Shown: one piece after another, positions 34,727 through 45,256 of the stretch | How positions within the stretch are numbered: the stretch's first letter is position 1 | How the letters are laid out: each line of letters opens with the position of its first letter | Assembly (NCBI GenBank): GCA_001414345.1 | Contig: LLCB01000036.1 | Location: 124,001-188,000, forward strand | Direction: 5' to 3' | Length of the DNA stretch: 64,000 nucleotides | Source: Hymenoscyphus infarciens | Lineage: Eukaryota > Ascomycota > Leotiomycetes > Helotiales > Helotiaceae | The notes under the pieces: model-generated | The model's input: only the letters and a program-made list of their open reading frames with translations | What the model was told of the DNA's origin: nothing | The model's database searches: none | Position numbers and translations under genes: made by a program

Positions 34727-34945
34727 CGATAGTCTGACATGAATGCTAGTACTGACAGAAATGCCACCCATTCTAGACATATATGCCACCATTTTACGTT
34801 CATGACAACTACACTAAAAAACGTACTAGGAGCTCATAATTTAAATGAATGGCATGAGAATGGCATTTATGTCAGGAATAAATTAGTGAGGTGGCAGTTT
34901 TGTCTTTATTGATTAAAAAGGTGGCATCTGTGTCAATTACCGTAT
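34727..34945. repeat. Cluster of GGTGGCATxTxTGTC motifs in both orientations
   Basis: At least five 15-bp motifs: two on the minus strand (near 34754-34768 and 34777-34794) and three on the plus strand (near 34862-34877, 34891-34905 and 34919-34935). Facing clusters of a short motif are typical of DNA-transposon subterminal regions. It lies exactly where the DUF3176-like gene is cut off. Confidence 0.5.
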
Positions 34946-35127
34946 AAAAATGTAAAGGTATAAAAAAATGAAAATATGCAGATGAAGCGAGACCTAGCTC
35001 ATCGCCCCAAGAAAGTCCACACACCAAACGCCTCTCGCAATGTCCGGGTTCATATAGTACACAAAGCTCCCATCACCAGCAGTCAAAATTCCTCTATTGT
35101 CCACACATCACACACCCTCGTCAAACT

Positions 35128-37131
35128 CTACCTAGTCCCATCACCACCCCTCGTATCCGGACGTGGAGCCGCACTACTACTTACACTCCCACTCCGACTA
35201 CCAGTCGTCGATCCCTCCTCCGCACTACGCTCGAGAAATCCGGTCCAGAGATCAGCGAGAGACTCTTTGTGTCCCGGGGGTTCAGTGAAGAATTCCGTGG
35301 AGAGTGATGGTGTGCTAGGAGTTCGGTGGAATGGCGACATGGGGAGACGGAGACTGCCACCTGCGGCCCCGGGTCTTGCAAGGCCTGCTTGTTCCTTTTG
35401 CTCTTCTGTCCAATTGAGGAGTGCAGCTATCAGTTGTAGGATCTGGAATTTTTTGGGATCACTACGGTCCAGGGCCAAGAAGTGGAGGAAGTGATTTGTG
35501 ACGATTTGTCTGTGATTTGTTAGTTTTGGCTTGAATCAATGCATTCCTGGGAGTACGTACCTATCGATATTGTCCTCTGGTTTGGCTTTCTTGAGAAATC
35601 GTAAAGCTTTGGTGAGGTGATCATTGAGAACTATTGCCTCATGCCGTAATTTTCCAATCAGCAAATTCTTTTCCTTTACTTCTTTTTCGAATGGCGCTAG
35701 GCGATCGAGTTCGGTTTGCAAGGACTCCTTTCCTTCTACGGCTTCTGTTGCTCGCGTATCTGAATCATGAACAAGCTTCTTCAACGCTCCAAGTTGTTCC
35801 TCGTACGATTCTACGATCTCACGCAGTTCCCTCTTTCGAGCATCTTGGACTTCTTGCAATGCTCTTTGCAAGCCCTCGAGTGATTGGGATTGGCTGTCTC
35901 TCTCGCTTACAGCTTCCTCGAATGCTTCTTTTTGGGCAGAAAACTGTTCCTCGAGATCTCGAACCTTTTCAGTTAGACCCTCTCGCATCGACCTTTCTTC
36001 CATAGCTAGTACCTCCCAATCACCCATAGCTTCCTTGGCAGCTTCGGCTTCGTCTCTTAGTTGTCTTGTTTGTTGCAGCAAGTCTTCCCGTTCGTGAACC
36101 CAATTTTGTTGAGAAAGATTGTGCCGGTTGCGCAGACTCGAAAGCTCTTTCGAGGACTCTTGCGATTCTGCCTCGAATCGTTTCAATTCCGCCTCAAGAC
36201 TCTGAACACGGTTCTGGGAAGCTTCATTTTGAGACTCCAGCTCTTCGATTTGCTCTTTCGCCTCCTCTAATTCTTGTTTATCCGCCTTCAAGCGTTCTCC
36301 CAAGCTCGACCTTATGGTGTTGATGCGGCCAAGCAGATGTTGGTACTGCGTTTCGGCATGCTCCTTTGCCGTTTCGCTTTCCTCCAGCTCGGTTTTAATG
36401 GTCGATATCTCTTCTATAAAGTGGTCTTTCGCAGACGAGACTTCTTCGCTATGTTTTATCTGAATCGATGAGACCTCGTCCGCATGTTGGGTTTTAATGG
36501 TGGATAACTCCTCGTTGTGCTTGCCCTGTATGTCTTCCAGAGACTTTCGTAATTGTTCCACCTCCGCCCTCAGAGCTTCGCGCTCTTGTGACATTGCTTC
36601 GAGTCGAGTGCTAGCATCAGAAGTGTCTGCCGACTGGCTACCCTCGTTCTTCTCGGTACTGGGGCCGATCTTCACTGCGTTCGCGTTGGAGGCTTGTTTC
36701 TTGGGCCCGTCGCCATTGCTTGCAGCATCGTAATTGTGTCCATTCGTTTGGGTTCTGAGGTCCTCTGGGAATTCGCTTTCATTTGGAGTATTCTAATTGG
36801 CGTGGTTAGAATGGGACCGACCAAGGTATTTTTGGAATTGAACAGGTGTCACTCGTACCAACGCAGATTGCCCCGATTCCTCGGGATCCCCCTCCCCATC
36901 CCCATCCCCATTTTCCGTCGGCAGATCCTGTCCAGCATCGTGCGATTTGGCAGCATCGCTGTTGCTCTCGGGCTTGTTGGGCTTTTTCTTCTTGTTGCTC
37001 TTCTTCTTCTTCGTCGGAGCTATGGCACCTAGTTAGCAGTGCCCCAAGGTACGTGTGGCCAGCTCGTGTGGGAGAAACGAACCTGACAATAGAGATGCCT
37101 GCGACGGATCTGAAGGCGCTACAGCGGACAT
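35128..37131 (-). CDS. RUD3: RUD3/GMAP-210-like Golgi golgin with GRAB domain
   Basis: Four exons on the minus strand: 37131-37083, 37028-36859, 36792-35561 and 35509-35128; 610 residues. The N-terminus is Lys-rich then acidic; residues about 110-450 are a near-continuous coiled coil (heptads of Leu/Ile with Glu/Lys/Gln). The GRAB domain spans the exon 3/4 junction: KLRHEAIVLNDHLTKALRFL then QIVTNHFLHFLALDRSDPKK and FQILQLIAALLNWTEEQ, the best-conserved part of Rud3 and GMAP-210. GRAB binds ARF1-GTP at the cis-Golgi. The tail is Ser/Pro/Gly-rich. The start is a short first exon (MSAVAPSDPSQASLLSG) that splices in frame. Confidence 0.9.
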
Positions 37132-37866
37132 TTCTTTATTAATAGTGGCGGAGAGGATGAGAGGCGCTGGGTAAACTCAAGGGTGACAGTAACTATTCTT
37201 TGCTTTGGACTTCCCAAAATACGTAATCAGGTTAGCCGTGTCTAAATCCACACCCCTGGTTGGCCACCAAAACCCAGGATTTCGTTTTGGTCCAACAAGA
37301 GAGGTCGATGCGCGGAAACTTCCAATTTGTTTCATCGCTTGACCGGCTTCTAGAATGGTTTGTTTTATCTCATTTGGAATTAGAACCTTCTACGTATCTG
37401 TTCTCGATGGCTCCAAGTTAATCACACATTTTACGAAGGCATGCTGATATCCAGAGAACTTTTCCCAATCATTGACACATATGTCATCCAGCGGAAATTC
37501 ACTGCTCGAATTCATTCCAAAGAATCATCATAAATATTCATATTCAGCTATTTTTCTGTAATCCATATGCTTGTATTATTAACTCTCCTCCCAGCCGGCA
37601 CTACCAAATGCACCAAATTGCGGGGAAGATGGTGCCTCACTTAGCTTCTCAATTGACCAATAAACGATCAATCCTTTCCAAATACCTCCGCCTAGATGAT
37701 GGAATTGTGATCAAGACCTTCGAAATGGCATCCTTTACCCCGCCCTTGGACTCCTCCTCCAATATCTACATATACCCCGTCTCGATTCCATTTCTATTTT
37801 CATTTTCCCCAAACTTGAATGAACAATCGTCCCTTGTAGACTCAAATTCCCGAGAAATCAGGCAAA
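37132..37866. promoter_or_regulatory. Divergent promoter between RUD3-like and catalase-related genes
   Basis: 735 bp between opposing start codons. No gene seen; frames here are short. Composition is AT-leaning near 37500-37600, as in many fungal promoters. Confidence 0.4.
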
Positions 37867-39109
37867 ATGACAGTAAATGGAAACGGTCCCAATGGCTCCA
37901 ACGGCATGAACTCCCGCAACTATATTCGATGGGACGCTGAAGGTGTTGAGAAAATTCCACCAAATGAGGTCGAGGATATCCAAGCTGTTGTTGAACAGAT
38001 CAACACCATTCAAAAAGCTCAGTTCAACAAAGGAAGGCACTGCTTTGGCGGTATGTCCGTATGTGCTAAAATAAAATCTCAAATGCTGATATCATTAGGA
38101 ACCCACGCAAGAACCCAAGGCGTTGTCAAGGGAGAGCTCATCGTAGGAGATCTTCCCGAACATCTAGCACAGACATTGTTCTCAACACCTGGGCAATATC
38201 CCATCGCCATGCGTTACAGCACAGAACCTGGTGACCCAGGTTTGGATGATCGAATCCCTCAACCTCGAGGTCTCGGCGTCAAGGTCTTCAATGTGCCTGG
38301 GGAAATGTTTGAAGGAAAGACCTTTCCCACTCAGGACATCGAGTTCAACAGTACACCAGCACTTGACATCGCAGACGCAAAGACATCAAAGGAAATCATC
38401 GATCTTCGTATCAAGTATGGAGGTAACCAAAAGGAATTGTACAAGCATTTGGAAGCTCGCAAAGATACGGACCTTCAAAAAGCCCGTGATCAAGTCCGCA
38501 ACACACACTTGTCGGTATGAATAATATATTTGGGCACCTGACAAAAGAAATACTGATCGAAAACAGTCCACCCGACAATACTCGCAGACAGCCTACAGAT
38601 ACGGCGACTACATTGTCAAGTACTGCCTTGTGCCATCGTCCGAGACGCAAAAGAAGCAATACGAAGAGACTGTCGACCGCGATTCCCACCCCGACGACAT
38701 CTTGAGCGAATGGCTGAAAGAATTCCACCAGAACCACGAGGCCGAGTATCTCTTCCAGGTCCAGCTCTGCGAGAACCTCGAGGACCAACCAGTTGAATAC
38801 GCAGGAAAGATCTGGGATGAGGAAAAGTATCCGTGGCAAACAGTGGCGAAAATTGTCGTGCCCAAGCAAGATAGCATGATTGCTGCGAGGAAGACCTTCT
38901 GGGAGGATCATATCAGACTCGACCCCTGGCACGGTCTCAAGACTTTCCAGCCTCTTGGCTCCTCTAACAGACTCCGTAAAGTGGTATATCCAGCCAGTGC
39001 TGCCCTTCGCCATAAGATGAATGGTCGTAGGGAGATAGACATTCAAAAGATCGATGAGATTCCAGATGGCGGGTTTGTAGAGTTAACAGGGTTTGTGCCG
39101 TTAACATAA
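37867..39109 (+). CDS. Catalase-related heme protein (small catalase-like)
   Basis: Three exons: 37867-38050, 38099-38514 and 38567-39109; 380 residues, much shorter than true catalases (about 480-750). The 48-bp first intron is in frame and stop-free, so gene finders may retain it, but splicing restores GGTHARTQG with the distal His64. Next come MRYSTEPGDPG, PRGLGVKVFNVPG and IEFNSTP (region of the catalase distal Asn). The segment SQTAYRYGDYIVKY supplies the candidate tyrosine side of the heme. Members of this catalase-like superfamily act as peroxidases rather than efficient catalases. No signal peptide or PTS1 is seen, so it is probably cytosolic. Confidence 0.87.
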
Positions 39110-39730
39110 TCGCAATTAATGCCACTGGTCATGTACCAACCTGGAAGAACAGAACGAGATCAAAGTACCTATTTGTCATCACTCGCTCCAGATTCTACTG
39201 GCTAATGATTCGTATGATTCGTATGTTCACACTAAGCGAACCTGGCGCACTATGAGAGTGAAATTTTTCACTCCAGCAGCAACAGGATTTTGAAAGGTGG
39301 TCGTTCTGGGCTATTCAGTAATATGAAGAGGCTATTATATGGTCAATGCATCCGTAGATAGCAACGAGAGCCAGAACAGGGGTATATAGAATGCCGTGGT
39401 TATATGTAAAGACTATAGAAAAGAAGAGAGAGAAGACTAGGTCCGGCGCCGAAGTTTTGTGCCGTGAGAATTAGGATTTTGGGGCTAGACCGGATATGGA
39501 TTAGCCTCAATAATCACGTGCTAGCCTAAAAACCCCCCACATTTCCCCGCGTCTCAGCCATTCCCGTCGATCATCGCGATCAGTTTCCTACAACTACAAC
39601 CACATCAAATATTCATCGCCCGGCGGTACAAAACAACGAAACCGATTCAACTTCAGTTATTATGTTCTTCGCCTGAGAACACTTTCAAAAATATTTCCTT
39701 TCGCTCCCTTTCTCCTCTGTTCCTGTTATC
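39110..39730. other. Intergenic region upstream of the SWIM/RING gene
   Basis: 3' flank of the catalase-related gene, then the promoter of the SWIM/RING gene. It has a CACGTG hexamer at 39515-39520, about 210 bp before the ATG. No gene seen. Confidence 0.4.
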
Positions 39731-40674
39731 ATGGCATCATCCAAAAACAAACGTGCGCAGCCAGCAAGTCCACAAGTTACCCCAAAACAAAGGAAACGCA
39801 AGGCGATTGCTGTAGACGACGATGATGATTCCGATGGTCTCGAAGATACGAAGCCAAAACGTGCGAGAACGAAGGAAGAGAAGCGTCTCAAGCGATTCCG
39901 TGCCAAGGCTCCACTCACTTATCTCGAGCGACTTGGTCGTGTCAAAAGCCAGAGAATGTTCCTTCTTGATCGAAAAAAGAGCACCAGTGAGGATGGTACT
40001 CATGAAGAAGAGATATTTGACATAGCTGGTTCCACGGGAAATATCTACAATGTCAATATCTCGAAGGTTCCAACCTGTTCTTGTCCCGATGCATCAAAGG
40101 GCAATCAATGCAAACACATCATCTACGTAAGTCAAAATCTCTCGCCAGCCAGGATCAGTCGCTGAAGGACCAGGTTCTTGTCAATGTTCTCAAAGCTCGT
40201 GAAGACTTGGCATACCAACTCGCATTCTTGACCACGGAACTGGCCGAGATATTTTCCAATGCCCCGGTTACGCCACAGTCAGATGGAGAGACCGCGACCG
40301 TTACGGACACAGGAGGACACCGTAAACCGATCGAAGGTGACTGTCCGGTCTGTGTAATGGAGTTCGAGGAGTCTGATCGATCCGAAGACATTCTTTGGTG
40401 TAAAGCTGCTTGTGGAAACAACATCCATAAACGTTGTTTCCAGCAATGGGCTAAGAGTAAACCGGGACAAGTCAAATGTGTTTATTGCCGAACTCCATGG
40501 AAAGGCGATGAGGAAAATCTGAAGGGTGTTAGCAAAGGTGGTCGGGTAAATGAGGAGGGTTATGTTAATGTTGCCGGGCAATTGGGACTTAGTGGACAAA
40601 GGGATACGAGTTCCTACCACCAACACTGGGTTAGGCGGGAATTCGGTGGTGGCTATGGTGATTATGGTTGCTAG
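39731..40674 (+). CDS. SWIM- and RING-type zinc finger protein (ZSWIM2-like E3 candidate)
   Basis: Two exons, 39731-40126 and 40174-40674, with a 47-bp intron; 298 residues. A basic N-terminus with a nuclear-localisation-like KRKRK/KPKRAR region is followed by a SWIM finger CSCPDASKGNQCKH (Cys116, Cys118, Cys127, His129) at the end of exon 1. The RING starts CPVC (Cys189/192), continues CKAACGNNIHKRCFQQW and ends CVYCRTPW (Cys234/237). SWIM followed by RING is the layout of ZSWIM2/MEKK1-type ubiquitin ligases; E3 activity is inferred. The C-terminal tail is Gly-rich. Confidence 0.88.
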
Positions 40675-41441
40675 TTGTTTGCGACGTGGACCTGATGGCC
40701 AATACCTACGTGCTGAGTTATTCTTTTTTTGCGTTACTTACTGCCAGCAGTATACTTCGCGGGAAGGCTATTGGATTCTCTCCAAGATATGGCCATTTAC
40801 TTGGGGAAATGTCAAAAGTCATTACATGTCAGTTTATATGAAATAGATGCTTATTCCAGGTCCGTATTTCTAATAATATAAACAACACACTTTTTCTGAA
40901 CCTTTTCTCAACGCTTTCTAGACTTATAGACTATAGCCTAGGTCTAGAATCCTTCTTGTCACGTGTTTAACTTATGCTCTATTATGGATTACTTATTATT
41001 TTTACGACACTTTAGCGTTAAGTTCTATATCTTACTACTTTTCTTCCACTTTTGAATTTGGGTGTTCTAAAACAACTAGGATGATAGTTCTGAATTGTTC
41101 TAATTACTTAGGATAATTTGTTAGAACAACGAAGGCTAGATATACAGGTATAGGGTGTATCTCACATAATACAGAGGGTTAAGCGCGGAAATCTTGTGGC
41201 GTGGCTTATCTCCTCCGGAAACTCAATCTACTACAATAAAACAATTATCTTTAAGAATGGCTGAAGTAATAGGTATTACTACTTTAGTAATAGCTGTTCT
41301 CTAGCACACGGCAGCGTCAACAAAACATGTTGGATTTCCTTGATTTGAGACGAGGCTGGCGGCAACAGGCTACAGCTAACATCTGCTAGGTTTACAACTA
41401 TGGGGACGCCTTCAGAAACTCGAAGAAAGATAATGAGTCGC
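40675..41441. other. Intergenic region with a dispersed repeat
   Basis: 3' flank of the SWIM/RING gene and unassigned DNA with AT-leaning stretches near 40900-41060. The short dispersed repeat copy B lies near 41093-41150. No supported gene. Confidence 0.4.
41093..41150. repeat. Short dispersed repeat, copy B
   Basis: AATTGTTCTAATTACTTAGG, then ATAATTTGTTAGAACAACGA, then AGGCTAGATATACAGGTA. It lacks about 17 bp of the centre relative to copies A and C. The inverted TTGTTCTA/TAGAACAA ends are clearest here. Confidence 0.5.
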
Positions 41442-41807
41442 TTAGTTCTCAGTTGAAGCGCCTTGGAGAGATCTTGACAAATCTCGAGAACCTTGCAACC
41501 CGGGCAGCACAGTCGGGGTACGAGCTTCAGCATTAGAGTCTCTCGATGTACCTGGTGGATTCTCACGGCGCCTTTTCCGACCCTATTGACTCGAATTAGC
41601 TCGTTTCACCCCCTTTCATCTCCATATTTGAAAATCTGGAACCACACTTACACAATCTCTATCAGGATCTAACTTCACACATACCCAATATATAAGAAAA
41701 ATTGCGGCTATCCCCCCAAGGCATAAATTGCGGAAAAATGGGTCTGTTTGGAAAAGCCTAACTAGCTCTTGAATTTGGGACTTCCAGTGGGCAAGGATAG
41801 CTTCCAT
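41442..41807 (-). CDS. Small single-pass membrane protein, hypothetical
   Basis: Two-exon model: 41807-41652 and 41582-41442, with a 69-bp GT-AG intron; 98 residues. The N-terminus is amphipathic (EAILAHWKSQIQELVRLF), then one membrane helix (CLGGIAAIFLIYWVCVKL), then a basic, Ser/Pro-rich tail starting GRKRRRENPPG. No family recognised. A different frame over exon 2 stays open longer (down to 41279), so the C-terminus is uncertain; the first exon is the better supported part. Confidence 0.42.
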
Positions 41808-42219
41808 CTTTGAGTTGTTCGGTGTGAGAAAATTGCTGTTGTTGTTTTTGAATTGAGGAATGAGTAGATGGCGGTAATTTATAAGTAGACCAACCTAGCT
41901 TGGGAGTAATGACGCGATGACATGGTCGCTAGTTGCGGAAATGCTGCATAGGCGCGCCGCTGGTTTTTTTCTAGACTAAAACCTCGCTTAAAATATGTCT
42001 AGAACACAACCTTGCAGTTATGACTGCTTTTAAGCATAATAGAAGCTCTGAATTTTCGAAGTTCTAGTAAAAGAAAACGGAGAGCTATGAATGGGAAGTG
42101 GGTTATTCAATGACAAAGTATATAAATCCCAAAAGCCAAAAGCCACCAAAAGATCTCTATGACTCAGTCAGTCCTCTCATCTACTGCTATTCATTTGAAA
42201 GACCATTTCCAGACCCACT
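41808..42219. other. Intergenic, no gene seen
   Basis: Promoter side of the small membrane protein gene and 3' flank of the six-exon gene, both on the minus strand. Nothing distinctive. Confidence 0.35.
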
Positions 42220-43418
42220 TTACTCAGGCTTGTTTTCCTCAGGCCAGTTTTCGTTCGCGCTTTAACAAAGTTAGTCATCTATAACATTTTATCATAATTA
42301 ACTCAGAACTCACTTGAAGAACTCCTCATCGCCAGAGCTTTCATCCTCACCAAGCTGCTCGCCAACTGATTCCATGGGACTAGAACATTTCAATATTAGT
42401 ATTATTCTTTCTTTAGTTTTGAAAACTGTAACCTTCGTTTTCAATGTCAACAGAGATTAAGTGACTTACGTTGCAGAATCATTTTCGGAAGAACCAGGTT
42501 CCTCAACTTCACTCTCGCCAACCACAGTTTGTAAGGGACTAATTAATTCAACATTAGAACATTCTTATTTTTCTTCTCTAACATTGAGTTTCAGAATAAA
42601 AAGAGAAATGAATTAATTGACTTACCTTTCTCGGCTATTATCACTACAAGAACTATGTTCCTCTGTCTCATTTTCCTGGTGGTTTTCGAACGGGGTAACT
42701 TCGGGGATCGCTGGTGGGACAATTATATTTCCGAGCTATAGATTTTTGTTAGTTATCACTACTTGGGACTTTTTATTTAACAAGGGTTTAGAGTTTTACT
42801 TACAGTTTGCTTCTCCAGGTCTGGACTTCGAGGTACAAAAAAAACAGGTAGCAGGCCTTTGGCCAAGAGTATCTTCCAGATTCGTACAACAATTTCGTTA
42901 AGCAAAATGAGAGTAGAAACTCCGAAGCCAGCCCAGTTTAAACACATGGCAATTTGGACCATTGTCCAGCTTCTTTCCGCTATTTCCCCATTGTCCCGTT
43001 GCAACTTGCTCTGGTTTGTCGAAATCTGGGAGAGAATGCTTGCTGGAAGTACTAATGCAAGGTGGAAAAGAACATCCAGCGGAAATTTAATCACTTTCAG
43101 AATTATAGTAACTCCTCGTATCTCGAATTTCTTGGCGACTTTTTGGCTGATCCAGCGAATGAGAAGTATAACAATTGGCGCCCAGACCTAATGAAAAACA
43201 TCTTATTAGCTTTCATTTTTTAAATTGTTAATAGATATAACCATTAAGTCAGACATTGGGTAACATACAGCAACGGTGCTCAATTTATAGCTGCGTGTGC
43301 CAAGGCTTTTTTGATCATGGCTCGAGACTGTATCGACAGCCCAGCTGCTTATGGAAAGTCCCAAAACAACCATTTGCACTATCGCCATGAGCATATCGCT
43401 CCACAATGTTTCAAACAT
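42220..43418 (-). CDS. Six-exon multi-pass membrane protein, unknown family
   Basis: Exons: 43418-43269, 43187-42804, 42735-42626, 42538-42470, 42379-42314 and 42259-42220; 272 residues. Five introns of 54-90 bp all begin GTAAGT, GTATGT or GTGAGT, and all phases match. Exons 1-2 encode about four hydrophobic segments (MAIVQMVVLGLSISSWAV, VWAPIVILLIRWIS, VLFHLALVLPASIL, MCLNWAGFGVSTLILLNEIV). The four small 3' exons encode an acidic Ser/Glu-rich cytosolic-type tail ending NENWPEENKPE, with SP-[LM] repeats at exons 4 and 5 (SPLQTVVGE, TPMESVGE). No family recognised. Confidence 0.6.
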
Positions 43419-43550
43419 TTTGGGACAATTTGAAGAGTCGTCAATGGTGGTTCGTGGATCAAATCATCAATGTAAACAGAACAATCACATGTTTACAACT
43501 TAGGGAAGGCATCAATTGCATCGCTCTTTCCAAATAACATAATCCAGGGC

Positions 43551-43811
43551 CCCTGCTAAGCGAAAAACCCATCACAAAACTTTCATTACTATTCTACAAT
43601 CCCATCTCCCTCCACCCCCTCATAGCAATCTAAAGCACCACTGCCACAGCAATAAAAGCAAATCTAACCTCCTACACTTTCATTTTACTCTACCTATCTA
43701 CTACTTAAAGAGGAGAAAAGGCCTAAGTAATACTTAGATAAAAATACCCTATATAGCAAAGTAATAAAAACTTCGCGTATATAAGTAATAAGACCACCTA
43801 ACCGATACAGT
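43551..43811. repeat. RIP-altered copy of a short duplication
   Basis: Aligns with 44741-45044 with an internal deletion. Between about 43650 and 43811 the two differ by roughly twenty transitions counted by eye, nearly all C-to-T at CpA or G-to-A at TpG in this copy, while intervening sequence is identical (TTTCATTTTACT, AGCAAAGTAATAAAAACTTC). It merges on the right into an AT-rich block. Confidence 0.8.
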
Positions 43812-44429
43812 TAGCTGTAAGTTAAACTTCCCTTTTAACGATATTTTATAAACTATACGTTTTATAGTACCGCGGCTACTAAAAGTAACCTCTATTCAAA
43901 TATTATAAAATTAAGACCTTATTAATTACTACTACTCTCTTTTATAAGATTATAGTATCTCTTAGACGTTAATTTATATATCTATAAAAGCCTAATAAGC
44001 TTTTCTAAATTATTTAATCTATAGTAATTAATATACTAAGTATATATCTTCTACTAAAGATTAACTAGATTCAGCTATAGTATATTTAGCTTTTAGCTAT
44101 TAGTGTTTTATATTATCTAATTTAGAAAGGTTATATACGTCTAGACTTTAGACGTTCGTAGGTTTTAGGCTTTAGTTTTAGACTTTTTAATATACTAGTC
44201 TAATCTCTTATATAGAGCTATCTACTCTTCTATAGTTAGAAAAGGCTTAGTTTAGTCTTTTCTTCTATATTAGAGCCTAGTATTTATATATATTATTCTA
44301 CTAAACGCACTTCTATATATCTCTTCTATAGTAGTATATATTTCGTACTATTATAAGTTTTATTAAAATATTTCTTAAACTATATAGTTATATCTAATAC
44401 TCTTATAGAGATCAAGAGAAAAAAAATTA
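43812..44429. other. AT-rich RIP-type block
   Basis: About 620 bp of TTAG/CTA-rich sequence without coding potential; identity of the original element is not recognisable. It ends sharply at a dispersed repeat copy. Confidence 0.5.
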
Positions 44430-44505
44430 AATTGTCCTAATCACTTAGAACAATTTACTTAGATTACTCTAAAAAGCTAGAACAACGACGGCTAACTAGG
44501 CAGGT
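44430..44505. repeat. Short dispersed repeat, copy C
   Basis: AATTGTCCTAATCACTTAGA, then ACAATTTACTTAGATTACTC, then AGCTAGAACAACGACGGCTA. Closest to copy A. It lies at the right edge of the AT-rich block. Confidence 0.5.
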
Positions 44506-44740
44506 ACGAGCACGAAGCCACTTTTCAGAGTAGCACAAAGACCTGTCATATGACAGCGACACGGTGGCTGAGCTTTTTGTAGTTCACTGGTTACTACTGG
44601 CTTACACCACTGGCTTATCCGCAGCTTACTCACAGCTTACTCACGAATAGTTAGACTACCAGAGAGTGCGAATATCAATGAACTTACCCTCCTTAATCCT
44701 CTCCTTGCTATTTTCCTCTCATCACCAAAACCCACCAAAA

Positions 44741-45044
44741 ACCCCATCACAAAGCCATAATCAAACGAACTCATTCGCACAAAGAATCAATTAATTAACT
44801 ACTATTCTACAAACCATTTATCTACCCTCCTCTCCCCTGTCTCCTCTCCTTCCCCCCCTTAGCAATCTAAACCACCCATGGCAATAAAAGCAAATCCAAC
44901 CTCCCACACTTTCATTTTACTCCACCCATCCACCACTCAAAGAGAAGAAAAGGCCCAAGCAATACTTAGACAAAAAAACCCCATGCAGCAAAGTAATAAA
45001 AACTTCGCGCATGCAAGCAACAAGGCCACCCAACCGATAAGTAA
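44741..45044. repeat. Unaltered parental copy of the short duplication
   Basis: Normal-composition counterpart of 43551-43811, lying in the 3' flank of the large F-box gene (which reads leftward from 50455 to 45257). An open frame over it (44878-45195) is low-complexity and has no support as a gene. Confidence 0.75.
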
Positions 45045-45256
45045 ATATACACCGCAACCACTCAATCGTACAATTCGTACAAATAAAGTCCTTGGCAGAA
45101 CAGCCAAAGAGAGAGAAAGAAAAAGTGACGCCAGATATGCATGCAAAGGTGTATGCAAGGAAAAAGAACCCCCCGAAAAAAGGAGTTCTATATAAACTCG
45201 GAAATGACGATCGAAAACTTTTGCTCAAACACAAAAAACCCCCCCACCCATCCGAA

